Below, piece by piece: positions 8,516 to 16,584 of a stretch of DNA of 64,000 nucleotides; position 1 is the first letter of the stretch; every line of letters starts with the position of its first letter. Source of the stretch: UBA5066 sp048500275. GTDB taxonomy: Bacteria; Acidobacteriota; Thermoanaerobaculia; UBA5066. The notes under the pieces are model-generated. The model searched no databases, had not been told where the DNA came from, and was given only the letters and a program-made list of their open reading frames with translations. A program made the position numbers and the translations under genes. The stretch lies in NCBI GenBank assembly GCA_048500275.1, contig JASNYI010000001.1, positions 1,240,001-1,304,000 of the forward strand, written 5' to 3'.

Positions 8516-9664
8516 TTAGCCGGGCAGAATAGCATCCCGACTCCCCCCTCCTCCCACCCTGCCGGGAGAGAAGGGCGCCGCCGCCAGGGGGGGCGCCTTT
8601 CCCGTGACGAGGTCCGCCGCGACCGCGGCGGCGGCCGGAGCGAGCAGGAGCTCGTCGGAGCCCCAGGCGGTGGCCAGGAAGAGGCCGGACGTCCCGCTTT
8701 CGCCGAGGACCGGGAGGCGGTCGGGAGCCGAGTGCTCCCAGGCCGACCCGGCCTCATCGAGTACCCAGGCCGGCGACGCCGGCACGAGCCGGCGCAGCTC
8801 CGCGAGGAGCGACGCGACGCGACCCGCGCTCGCCCGCGCCGGGGGCTCCGGCGGACCGGGCGGCCCCAGCGCGAGGGTCTTGCCGTCGCGGCGGGGCAGG
8901 AGCCGCGCCCCGCGGGAAACGAGGAGCCGGACCGGGCGGTCCGGGTCGGAGGATGCGTCCAGGCGCAGCCAGGGCCGGGAGGAACGCGCGAGGGAGAGGC
9001 GGGGGGCGCCGTCGATGCGGTCCGGCCCTCCCCGGATGGCGAGGACCACGGCCTCCGCCGGCAGGGTCCCCTCCGCCAGCCTCGCTCCCGAGACCCGCCC
9101 GCCGGAGACCGCGATCGCCTGAACCGTCGTCCCCTCGCGGACCCTCACGCCCACCGCCCGCGCGGCAAGGACGAGCGCCTTCCCCACGCGGCCGGCCCGC
9201 GCCACGCCGTCCCGCGAGAACGCGAATGCAGCGTGCAGCGCGGCCGAGAGGGCGGGTTCGCGCCCCCTCGCCTCCTCCGGGTCGAGGACCTCGAAGTGGA
9301 GGCCGCGGGCGCGCTGCGCGTCGAGGGACCGGTCGAGCGCCACCTCCTCGGCCTCGTCCAGCGCCACGTTCAGGGCGCCGCGCTCGTCGTACTCGCACGG
9401 GAGCCCGGTCTCCTCCTCGAGGGAGGAGAGCCAGTCGGAGAAGAGGTGGCGCGAGAGGAGGGCCAGGTCCGCGAGGGCCTCGGGGACGCCCTCCACGATC
9501 GCCTGGGCGGCAACGGGACCCCCGGGCCCCGTGGGAAGACCCGCCCTTCCCCCGGCGAGGAGCTCGACGGTCAGGTCGCGGCGGGCCAGCTCCAGGGCGA
9601 TGGCCGTCGCGACGAGCCCTCCGCCGGCCACGGCGACGTCCACGGGAGCCAGGCCCCGCGTCAT
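8516..9664 (-). CDS. FAD-dependent oxidoreductase (DAO/DadA/ThiO superfamily)
   Basis: 382-residue flavoenzyme with an N-terminal GxGxxG motif (VAVAGGGLVATAIALELARR, residues about 9-28) and the D-amino-acid-oxidase-type fold, ending with a C-terminal FAD loop (DRLPVLGESGTSGLFLATAWG). Enzymes of this group oxidise amines such as D-amino acids, glycine or sarcosine. The substrate here is unknown. The ATG overlaps the stop of the upstream EcsC-family gene (ATGA, 9661-9664). The gene lies 66 bp upstream of the radical SAM lipid-synthase candidate on the same strand, so the three may form one transcript. The family is clear, the reaction is not. Confidence 0.8.
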   Translation of the reverse strand: MTRGLAPVDVAVAGGGLVATAIALELARRDLTVELLAGGRAGLPTGPGGPVAAQAIVEGVPEALADLALLSRHLFSDWLSSLEEETGLPCEYDERGALNVALDEAEEVALDRSLDAQRARGLHFEVLDPEEARGREPALSAALHAAFAFSRDGVARAGRVGKALVLAARAVGVRVREGTTVQAIAVSGGRVSGARLAEGTLPAEAVVLAIRGGPDRIDGAPRLSLARSSRPWLRLDASSDPDRPVRLLVSRGARLLPRRDGKTLALGPPGPPEPPARASAGRVASLLAELRRLVPASPAWVLDEAGSAWEHSAPDRLPVLGESGTSGLFLATAWGSDELLLAPAAAAVAADLVTGKAPPLAAAPFSPGRVGGGGSRDAILPG

Positions 9665-10263
9665 GCGATGCGTCCTTCGACCTCGAGGACCGGGCCCCGC
9701 CCGGGGATCCCGGGCGGGCCCCACTTGCGCTCCACCCGGGCCACGACCGCCCGCCCGACAGCCTGCACGGCGACGTAGTTGAGGGCCGCCGACGCGGCGA
9801 TGCCTGCGAGCGGGACGAAGCGGGACAGGGAGCGCCCGACGGCCCTCGCCGCGAGGCGCGTCGCGAGCTCCTCGGCCAGGCGCGTCGTGAGCCGCCTTCC
9901 CACCGAGAGGCCCGCCCCGGCCGCGAGGCCGGCGACGACCTCGAGGGCGCGCTCCTCGGGGTCGAGGTCGCCCCCGTAGAGGAGGTGCAGGCCGACGATC
10001 ATCCGGCTCTGCAGGACGATGAGCGTCGTGATCTCCGGAGCGGCCGTCGCGACCGAGGCCCAGCCCGGGGGCGCGCTCGCCGCGGCGCCGACGAGGGCCG
10101 CCCTGCGCGCCGTCGAGGCGATCATCACCGCGGCCAGCTCTCGCGTGGGGAGGCCCTCGTGGCGGAGGGCGAACGCGCGGACGTCCTCGCCGATGCTCGC
10201 GACGTCGAGGTCCGACGACGCGCGCCGGACGAGCGAGAGGAAGGAATCGGCGATCTTCACCAC
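9661..10263 (-). CDS. EcsC-family protein
   Basis: 200-residue protein resembling the EcsC family, named after the third gene of the Bacillus ecs ABC-transporter operon but usually found without a transporter. The central and C-terminal parts are rich in small residues and contain amphipathic or weakly hydrophobic helices (ITTLIVLQSRMIVGLHLLYGG; FVPLAGIAASAALNYVAVQAVG), which suggests membrane association. No catalytic motif is visible. It is translationally coupled to the FAD oxidoreductase gene and divergent from the cyclophilin gene at 10345. Confidence 0.72.
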   Translation of the reverse strand: MVKIADSFLSLVRRASSDLDVASIGEDVRAFALRHEGLPTRELAAVMIASTARRAALVGAAASAPPGWASVATAAPEITTLIVLQSRMIVGLHLLYGGDLDPEERALEVVAGLAAGAGLSVGRRLTTRLAEELATRLAARAVGRSLSRFVPLAGIAASAALNYVAVQAVGRAVVARVERKWGPPGIPGRGPVLEVEGRIA

Positions 10264-10344
10264 GGCTCCCGCGCAGTATCATCCCCCGCGTCCGCCCGCC
10301 GGAACAAGGCGGCGCCGGCGACCCGGACGGAGAAGGAGGTCCCC

Positions 10345-11043
10345 GTGCTCGCGAACCGACGCACCCGATTCGCCCTCGCTCTCTGGCTCGGCCTCGCGCT
10401 CGCCGGGGCCTCTCTGGCCGCGGTCGAGGCGAACGCGGCCCAGCAGAAGAAGGTCGCACCGAATAAGAAGGAGAAGAAGGTGTCGTCCAAGCCGCGCGAC
10501 TACGGAAAGACCCTCGCCGTCCTCAAGACCTCCCAGGGAGACGTGACGATCCGGTTCTTCTTCGACAAGGCCCCGGGGCACGTGAAGAGCTTCGTCGACC
10601 TGTCGGCCCGGGGCTTCTACGACGGGACCCTCTTTCACCGGGTGATCCCCGACTTCATGATCCAGGGCGGCGACCCCCTCACGAAGGACCCGGCCCAGGC
10701 CGAGGTCTACGGCACCGGCGGCTACACCGACAAGACCGGGAAGCCGATCACCCTGAAGGCCGAGTTCAACGAGATCAGCCACAGGCGGGGCGTCCTCTCG
10801 ATGGCCCGGGCGAGCGACCCGGACTCGGCCTCGTCCCAGTTCTTCATCGTCGTGAAGGACTCCCCGTTCCTCGACCGCCAATACACCGTCTTCGGCGAGG
10901 TCGTGAAGGGGATGGACGTCGTCGACCGGCTCGTCGGCGCGTCGAACTCCGACACCGCGGACCCCCGCTCAGGCGGCAGGCCCCGCGCCTACCAGAAGAT
11001 CCTGAAGGTCGAGCTCGTCGAGCAGGCCCCCGACCCGGCGTGA
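10345..11043 (+). CDS. exported peptidyl-prolyl cis-trans isomerase, cyclophilin type
   Basis: 232 residues from a GTG at 10345 with an excellent AAGGAGGT four bases upstream. A Sec signal peptide is evident (basic start, hydrophobic FALALWLGLALAGASLAAV, Ala cleavage near residue 28), followed by a Lys-rich spacer and a full cyclophilin domain (about 50-228). Family landmarks are FHRVIPDFMIQGGDP and SQFFIVVKDSPFLDRQYTVFGEVV. It should assist proline isomerisation in periplasmic protein folding. The next gene overlaps its stop codon by GTGA, so the kinase gene is coupled to it. Confidence 0.93.
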   Translation: MLANRRTRFALALWLGLALAGASLAAVEANAAQQKKVAPNKKEKKVSSKPRDYGKTLAVLKTSQGDVTIRFFFDKAPGHVKSFVDLSARGFYDGTLFHRVIPDFMIQGGDPLTKDPAQAEVYGTGGYTDKTGKPITLKAEFNEISHRRGVLSMARASDPDSASSQFFIVVKDSPFLDRQYTVFGEVVKGMDVVDRLVGASNSDTADPRSGGRPRAYQKILKVELVEQAPDPA

Positions 11044-11972
11044 CGACCGCCGAACCCGCCGCCGAGGGCGCGCGGCTCCGGGCCGCGCGCTCCCGCTTCG
11101 GGCTTCCGTCCGGCGGCCCGGTCCGGCCCCTCGCGGGCGATGTCGGGCAGCGGCGCTACTTCCGCCTCGAATCGGGGTCGGGGGCGTCGGTCGTCCTCGT
11201 CCTCTACCCGGTCCCCTCCTCCGCTCCGCAGGAGCGGTGGCGCCAGATCGGGTCCGCCCTCGCCGCCGCGGGCCTCCGCGTTCCGGCGCTCCTCGACGAC
11301 GATCCGGCCTCCGGCGCCTCCCTCGTGGAGGACCTCGGGGACCGGGACCTCGCCGCCGACCTCGCCGAGGCCGGAGCCCCGGAGCGCGAGCGCCTCCTCT
11401 ACGAGGCGGAAGAGCTCCTGGGGCGCATCCGGCGGGTCTCCCGCGAGGCCGCCCTCCTCAACCCCCCGTTCGACGCTCCTTTCTTCGCGACCGAGCTGGC
11501 CCACACGCGGCGCTGGGCCCTCGAACGGGACGGCGCGACCCCGCTCCCGGCGGACCGCGCCGCACTCTGGGACGAGCTCGCGGACAGGCTCGCCCGGGAC
11601 GCCGCGGACCCCGCCCTCGTCGGCGATCCCGTCCCGACCCACCGCGACTTCCACGCCAACAACCTGATGCGCGCCGCCGACGGCGCCCTCGCCGTCATCG
11701 ACTTCCAGGACCTGCGCTTCGGCCCCCCCGACTACGACCCCGTCTCCCTCCGCTTCGAGAGGGCTGGGGCCCTCGTTCCCGGCGACGGCGAGCCGTACCG
11801 GGAGGCCGTCCTCCTCCAGCGGGCCTGGAAGGTCCTCGGCACCTTCGAGAAAATGCTGGCCCTCGGCCGGGAGGTCTACCGTCCGCACCGGGACACGGCC
11901 GTCCGGGCGATCCGCCGCTGGACCCGGCCCGACGGCCCGTTTCGGCCGCTCCTCGAGCTCCTCCGCGGCTGA
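11040..11972 (+). CDS. aminoglycoside-phosphotransferase-fold kinase, AmgK-like
   Basis: 310-residue member of the APH/choline kinase fold. The N-lobe is short. The catalytic loop reads PTHRDFHANNLM (about 199-210, HxDxxxxN type) and the metal-binding Asp lies in AVIDFQDLRFGP. The closest functional match I recall is AmgK, the anomeric N-acetylmuramate/N-acetylglucosamine kinase of cell-wall recycling. The family also includes other small-molecule kinases, so the substrate is tentative. It starts with a GTG overlapping the cyclophilin stop (11040-11043) and is followed 32 bp later by tatA. A true antibiotic-resistance role is unlikely in this housekeeping setting. Confidence 0.75.
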   Translation: MTTAEPAAEGARLRAARSRFGLPSGGPVRPLAGDVGQRRYFRLESGSGASVVLVLYPVPSSAPQERWRQIGSALAAAGLRVPALLDDDPASGASLVEDLGDRDLAADLAEAGAPERERLLYEAEELLGRIRRVSREAALLNPPFDAPFFATELAHTRRWALERDGATPLPADRAALWDELADRLARDAADPALVGDPVPTHRDFHANNLMRAADGALAVIDFQDLRFGPPDYDPVSLRFERAGALVPGDGEPYREAVLLQRAWKVLGTFEKMLALGREVYRPHRDTAVRAIRRWTRPDGPFRPLLELLRG

Positions 11973-12004
11973 CGGGTTATCATTCCCGCCTTCAGGAGGC
12001 CCCC

Positions 12005-12214
12005 GTGCCACATCTCGGAATCCCTGAGCTTCTCCTCATCCTCGCCATCGTCGTCCTCCTCTTCGGCGTCGGGAAGCTCCCGCAGCTCGGGAAGGGGATC
12101 GGCGAGGGCATCCGCAACTTCAAGTCGGCGATGAAGGACGGCGGTCAGGACTCCGAGAAGAAGGACCCTCCCCAGGGAAACGGCTCGGGAAACACGCCCT
12201 CCTCGCCGAAGTAA
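12005..12214 (+). CDS. tatA: twin-arginine translocase subunit TatA/TatE
   Basis: 69-residue protein with one N-terminal transmembrane helix (PHLGIPELLLILAIVVLLFGVGKLPQLG), the FGxxKLPxLGxxxGxxIxxFK hinge and amphipathic helix typical of TatA, and a short charged tail. It forms the pore component that exports folded proteins with twin-arginine signals. It is too short for the ORF list to show cleanly. The start is GTG at 12005 with AGGAGG five bases upstream. No tatB or tatC lies next to it. Confidence 0.92.
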   Translation: MPHLGIPELLLILAIVVLLFGVGKLPQLGKGIGEGIRNFKSAMKDGGQDSEKKDPPQGNGSGNTPSSPK

Positions 12215-12230
12215 CCCCGGCCGGCCGGGG
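12215..12230. terminator. 16-bp GC palindrome after tatA
   Basis: Perfect palindrome CCCCGGCCGGCCGGGG beginning right after the tatA stop codon. It could act as the stem of a transcription-end hairpin, but there is no T-run and the loop would have to come from opening the centre, so the role is uncertain. Confidence 0.35.
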
Positions 12231-12341
12231 TCGCGGAATAGCGGCCGACCCGGACACGTTCTCGAACTCGTCGTGATCGCCCGGTGACCGGCCCGGAAGG
12301 GGCCCGGAGCCGGGGGAACGATCCCGCGGGAGCAGGTCATC

Positions 12342-13250
12342 ATGAGAATCGCAAAGCGCGTCTTCCTCTTCCTCGCCGTCAACGTCCTCGTGGTCGCCAC
12401 GATCTCGATCGTCCTGAGCGTCCTCGGGGTCCGCCCTTACCTCACGGCGTACGGCCTCGACCTCCCGTCCCTGGCCGTCTTCTGCCTCGTCTGGGGCTTC
12501 GGCGGGGCCTTCATCTCGCTGGGCCTCTCGCGCGTCATGGCGAAGTGGATGATGGGCGTGAAGCTCGTCGCCCCGTCCACGGCCGACCCGGCGGCGCAGG
12601 AGCTCGTCTCGACCGTCCACCGCCTCGCCCAGGCCGCGGGCCTCAGGACGATGCCCCAGGTCGGCATCTACGACTCCGACGAGGTCAACGCCTTCGCGAC
12701 CGGACCCACGCGGAACCGCTCCCTGGTGGCCGTCTCCACAGGCCTCCTGCGGCGCCTGCGCCGCGACGAGGTGGAAGGAGTCCTCGGTCACGAGATCGCC
12801 CACGTCGCCAACGGGGACATGGTCACGATGACGCTGGTCCAGGGCGTCGTGAACGCCTTCACGATGTTCCTCGCGCGCGTCCTCGCCTTCTTCGTCGCCC
12901 AGTTCCTGCGCCGGGACAGCGAGGAGGGCGGCGTCTCCCGCCTCGTCTACTTCGTCGCGACGATCGTCTTCGACATCCTCTTCTCGATCCTCGGCTCGAT
13001 CGTCGTCGCCTGGTTCTCGCGCCTTCGCGAGTTCCGCGCCGACGCGGGCGGGGCGCAGCTCGCCGGCCGCGAGAGGATGATCGGCGCCCTCGAAGCGCTG
13101 CAGCGGACCTACGGCATCGTCGACCCCGCCTCGAGCCAGGCGGCCGTCCAGACGCTGAAGATCTCCGGGCACCCGACGGGCCTGATGCGGTTCTTCTCGA
13201 CGCACCCGCCGCTCGAGACGCGCATCGCCCGCCTGAAGACGTCCGTCTGA
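12342..13250 (+). CDS. htpX: membrane zinc metalloprotease HtpX
   Basis: 302-residue M48 family protease that degrades damaged or misfolded inner-membrane proteins. Two N-terminal membrane helices (about 6-28 and 40-62) precede the zinc site HEIAH (H150, E151, H154) in the context GVLGHEIAHVANGDM. Two further membrane helices follow (about 180-230 region). The distal glutamate ligand lies in REFRADAGGA, and the C-terminal THPPLETRIARL is typical. All family elements are intact. It starts at ATG with a GGAG-type site. It ends convergent with the GAF histidine kinase gene. Confidence 0.95.
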   Translation: MRIAKRVFLFLAVNVLVVATISIVLSVLGVRPYLTAYGLDLPSLAVFCLVWGFGGAFISLGLSRVMAKWMMGVKLVAPSTADPAAQELVSTVHRLAQAAGLRTMPQVGIYDSDEVNAFATGPTRNRSLVAVSTGLLRRLRRDEVEGVLGHEIAHVANGDMVTMTLVQGVVNAFTMFLARVLAFFVAQFLRRDSEEGGVSRLVYFVATIVFDILFSILGSIVVAWFSRLREFRADAGGAQLAGRERMIGALEALQRTYGIVDPASSQAAVQTLKISGHPTGLMRFFSTHPPLETRIARLKTSV

Positions 13251-13276
13251 GCCCCCCGGCTCTCCGGCCGGATCGT

Positions 13277-13311
13277 GTAGCCCCGGACGGCCCGACGGCG
13301 TCCGGGACTAC
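13277..13311. terminator. hairpin between htpX and the GAF kinase gene
   Basis: Inverted repeat with arms GTAG-c-CCCGGAC (13277-13288) and GTCCGGG-a-CTAC (13300-13311), one mismatch, overlapping the stop codon of the minus-strand kinase. It is a likely bidirectional terminator for the convergent pair. Confidence 0.5.
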
Positions 13312-14561
13312 CCTTCCGCGGGGACCTCGAAGCGGAATTCGGCCCAGCGCCCCGGCTCGGAGAGGGCCTCGATGCGCCCCCCGTGGAGCCTCACGATCCT
13401 CCAGCAGGTGTAGAGCCCCACGCCGGAGCCCGGCCGACCCGCGAGTTCCGGGTCGGAGAGGCGCGAGAACCGGCGGAAGAGGCGCGCCCGCTCCTCGGGA
13501 CGGAAGCCGGGTCCCTCGTTCCTCACCGCGACGCGCACCGACGGGCCGTCGCGCCGGACGCTCAGCTTCACTTCCCCCCCCTCGCGCGCGTACTTCGCGG
13601 CGTTCCCGAGGAGGTTGACGAGGACGACGGTCATCAGCTCCGGGTCGACCACCGCCCCGACGGGAGCCGGAGGGACGTCGCGGACGAGCGGACACCCTCT
13701 ATCCCCGAGGACCGGGAGGACGACGTCGAGCGCAGGCTCGACGACGTCGGCCAGGAGATCGCAGGCGACGCGCCGGACGGCGAGGTCGCGCTGCTCGACC
13801 CTCGCCAGGTCGAGGTACTCCTTCACGAGCCGGCCCAGGTAGGCCGCCTTCCTCGTCATCCTCTCGATCGCCGCGCGGGCGACGTCGTCGACGGAGCCGG
13901 CGTAGCCGCCGAGGAGCGTCTCGCCGTCCATCGCGAGCGAGGCGAGCGGCGCCTTCAGCTCGTGGCTGACGAAGCCGAGCATCTCGAGGTAGCCCGCGTT
14001 CGCCTCGGCGAGCCGGTCGAGGAGCCATGCCTTCTCCACGGCCTGGGCGAGCCTCTCGCCGACCGCGAGGTGCAGGCCCGCCTGGCGGGCGTCGTAGGCG
14101 TGCCGCCGCCGGGAGCTCCGGAAGAGGAAGCCGAGGACGCGGCCCTCGACCACGAGTCGCGCGGCCAGGCTCGAGCGGACCCCCTCGTCGACGAGTAGCC
14201 GCGTGGAACGGCTCGTCGGGCGGGCCTCGAGATACGCCGGGAGGTCGCCGAGGATCCGGGGCTCCTCCCCCTCGAGGACCGGGCCGAGCGACGTCGCCGC
14301 GAGGTCCTCGGCCCAGCCGGCCGAGAGGAGAAGCGGCTCGTAGTCGGCGACGGCCCGGCGCGCCACGACCCGCTGCCCCCCCTCCTCCAGGAACGCGACG
14401 CCCAGCCGGTCGCACGGGCAGACGTCGCGCGTGGCCCGGAAGAGGAAGTCCAGGACCTCCTCGAGGCTCCGGCCCGCGGCGACCTTCCGGTTGACGAGGT
14501 CGAGGACCTCGGCCTCCCTCCGTCCCGGAGCGAACGGCGGGACCGGGCCTCCGGCGCTCAT
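13308..14561 (-). CDS. GAF-domain sensor histidine kinase
   Basis: 417-residue soluble kinase. Residues about 25-180 form a GAF-like sensor domain with a CPC motif (C48, C50). A HisKA dimerisation domain follows with the phospho-acceptor H200 in FVSHELKAPLASL. The HATPase domain runs from about 300 to the end (LVNLLGNAAKYAREGGE; GSGVGLYTCWRIVRLHGG). There is no membrane segment. It lies 70 bp downstream of hydA on the same strand, so it probably belongs to the hydrogenase transcript and could sense a cytoplasmic signal linked to H2 or redox state. Its partner regulator is not known. The response regulator at 18262 is a candidate. Confidence 0.85.
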   Translation of the reverse strand: MSAGGPVPPFAPGRREAEVLDLVNRKVAAGRSLEEVLDFLFRATRDVCPCDRLGVAFLEEGGQRVVARRAVADYEPLLLSAGWAEDLAATSLGPVLEGEEPRILGDLPAYLEARPTSRSTRLLVDEGVRSSLAARLVVEGRVLGFLFRSSRRRHAYDARQAGLHLAVGERLAQAVEKAWLLDRLAEANAGYLEMLGFVSHELKAPLASLAMDGETLLGGYAGSVDDVARAAIERMTRKAAYLGRLVKEYLDLARVEQRDLAVRRVACDLLADVVEPALDVVLPVLGDRGCPLVRDVPPAPVGAVVDPELMTVVLVNLLGNAAKYAREGGEVKLSVRRDGPSVRVAVRNEGPGFRPEERARLFRRFSRLSDPELAGRPGSGVGLYTCWRIVRLHGGRIEALSEPGRWAEFRFEVPAEG

Positions 14562-14631
14562 GGGCGCCCCCCCCGGAAGAGCCCGCGGCGCGGGCTCCTC
14601 CGGGAAGAGGGTCGGGAGGCTCTCGCGGGGC

Positions 14632-16572
14632 TCAGGCGATGTACTTCCCGCGGGGCGTGTAGTGGGTGTGGAGGAGGTGATGGCTCTTCGCGCCGCACGG
14701 GCCGTCCGTCAGGAACTCCCTGTAGAGGCGGAGGACCGCCGGGTTCTCGTGGGCCTTGCGGATCTCGTAGCTGGCGTCCTCGGCATAGATCGCCTTCGCC
14801 CGCGCCTTTCGGATCTCCGGCGAGGTCGGGATCGGCATCCCCCCGCCGCCGAGGCACCCGCCCGGGCACGCCATGAACTCGATGAAGTGGCACTGCGCGA
14901 AGTGCCCTCCCGCCTTGATGTCTTCCACGACGCGCTTGGCGTTCGCCGTGCCGTGGCAGACCGCCACTTTCAGGACGGCCCCTTCGAGCCACTTCCAGTC
15001 CGAGAAGGGGAGCGCCTCGTTCATCTTCAGGAGCTCGGGGACCTCGCCGATCGCCGGGATCGGGATCTCCACGTATCGGACCCCTTCGAAGCCGCGGACC
15101 GGAAGGACGTCGGCGTTCGCGAAGACGTCCTCGATCTTCAGCCCCGTGACGAGCTCGACGACCGTACGGATCGCCGCCTCCATGACGCCGCCCGAGGCGC
15201 CGAAGATGACCCCTGAGCCGGTCGCGCTTCCGAACGGGTCGTCGAACGCCCCCTTCGGCATCTTCGGGAGGTCGATCCCCGCCTCCTGGAACATCTGCCC
15301 GAGCTCGCGGGTGACGAGCCCGTAGTCGACGTCCTTGTAGCCGGAGTCGCACATCTCGGGACGGTTGCACTCGTACTTCTTGGCCGAGCAGGGCATCAGG
15401 GCGCAGGTGACGATGGAGGAGGGGTCGATTCCGGCCGTCTTCGCGTAGAAGGTCTTGATGAGAGCGCCGAACATCTGCTGCGGGCTCTTGGCCGTCGAGA
15501 GGTTCGGGATCATCTCGGGGTGGAAGTGCTCGAGGTACTTCACCCAGCCCGGCGAGCAGCTCGTGAACTGCGGCAGGGCGACCTCTTCCTTCGCCACGAG
15601 CGCCTTGTGGAGGCGCAGGAGGAGCTCGGTCCCCTCCTCGATGATCGTCAGGTCGGCGGTGAAGTTCGTGTCGAAGACGCGGTCGAAGCCGATCGTCTTC
15701 ATCGCCGTGTTCATCTCGAAGGTCAGCGGCGTGCCGGGCGGCAGGCCGAAACACTCGCCGATCGCGGCGCGGGGCGCCGGGGCCGTCTGGATGACGACGT
15801 GCTTCTTCGGGTCGTTGATGTCGATCCAGACCTCGTCCGTCGGGTCCATCGCGCCGAGCGCGGCCGTCGGGCAGCGGTTGATGCACTGGCCGCAGTTGAT
15901 GCAGACGACGTCGTTGAGCGGCTTGTCCATGAACGTGGCGATGCGGGTCTCGTCGCTCCGCCCGACGGCCTCGAGGACGCCGACCTCCTGCAGGTCGATG
16001 CAGGTCCTCACGCAGCGGCGGCAGAGGATGCACTTGTCCATGTTCCGCCGGACCGAGTAGGACGAGTCGTCGACCTCGTGCCGGGGCGTGGCCTCGTGGC
16101 CGAACCGGAAGTAGTCGACGCCGTACTCCTTCGCCAGCGTCTGCAGCTCGCAGTTGAGGTTCCGGAAGCACGTGTAGCACTCGCCGACGTGCTTGGACAG
16201 CATCAGGTCGAGGATCCGCCGGCGGGCCTGCCGCACCTTGCGGGTGTGGGTGTGGACCCTGATGGGGGCGGTGATCGGGAAGGCGCACGCGGCCTGCAGG
16301 GTCCGCTGCCCCTCGACCTCGACGACGCAGATGCGGCAGACGCCGGCGACCTCGAGGTCGGGGTGGTGACAGAGGGTCGGGATCTTCAGCCCGAGGGAGC
16401 GGGCGGCGTCGAGGACGGTCGTCCCGAGCGGGACCTTCGCCTCGAGGCCGTCGATCGTGGCGGCGACCGTCCCGCCGATCGTCTCTCCGTCCGGCGAGAC
16501 GGGGACGACGTGGCCGCGCTGGCTGACGGGGGCGCGGGAGATGGAGGCGGTGCGTTCGATGCGGCTCGACAT
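14632..16572 (-). CDS. hydA: [FeFe]-hydrogenase catalytic subunit HydA (trimeric, NADH-linked type)
   Basis: 646 residues. The N-terminal [2Fe-2S] domain has C68, C79, C82 and C96. A His-Cys3 cluster follows (H128, C132, C135, C141), then two [4Fe-4S] motifs (C181/184/187/191 and C224/227/230/234), then the H-cluster domain. H-cluster signatures are L1 FTSCSPGW (C339, S340), L2 MPCSAKK (C395) and L3 FMACPGGCLGGGG (C569, C573). It makes or uses H2 with electrons relayed from HydB. The L1 motif has Ser where TSCCPxW has its second Cys, the position that ligates the cubane in well-studied enzymes. All else is canonical. It starts 12 bp after hydB. Confidence 0.95.
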   Translation of the reverse strand: MSSRIERTASISRAPVSQRGHVVPVSPDGETIGGTVAATIDGLEAKVPLGTTVLDAARSLGLKIPTLCHHPDLEVAGVCRICVVEVEGQRTLQAACAFPITAPIRVHTHTRKVRQARRRILDLMLSKHVGECYTCFRNLNCELQTLAKEYGVDYFRFGHEATPRHEVDDSSYSVRRNMDKCILCRRCVRTCIDLQEVGVLEAVGRSDETRIATFMDKPLNDVVCINCGQCINRCPTAALGAMDPTDEVWIDINDPKKHVVIQTAPAPRAAIGECFGLPPGTPLTFEMNTAMKTIGFDRVFDTNFTADLTIIEEGTELLLRLHKALVAKEEVALPQFTSCSPGWVKYLEHFHPEMIPNLSTAKSPQQMFGALIKTFYAKTAGIDPSSIVTCALMPCSAKKYECNRPEMCDSGYKDVDYGLVTRELGQMFQEAGIDLPKMPKGAFDDPFGSATGSGVIFGASGGVMEAAIRTVVELVTGLKIEDVFANADVLPVRGFEGVRYVEIPIPAIGEVPELLKMNEALPFSDWKWLEGAVLKVAVCHGTANAKRVVEDIKAGGHFAQCHFIEFMACPGGCLGGGGMPIPTSPEIRKARAKAIYAEDASYEIRKAHENPAVLRLYREFLTDGPCGAKSHHLLHTHYTPRGKYIA

Positions 16573-16584
16573 CGGCTCTTCTCC

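Noticed and set aside
8953..10344. Plus-strand frame running into the cyclophilin gene
   Set aside because: The part before 10345 is opposite the FAD oxidoreductase and EcsC-family genes and is low-complexity. A strong ribosome site marks GTG 10345 as the true start.
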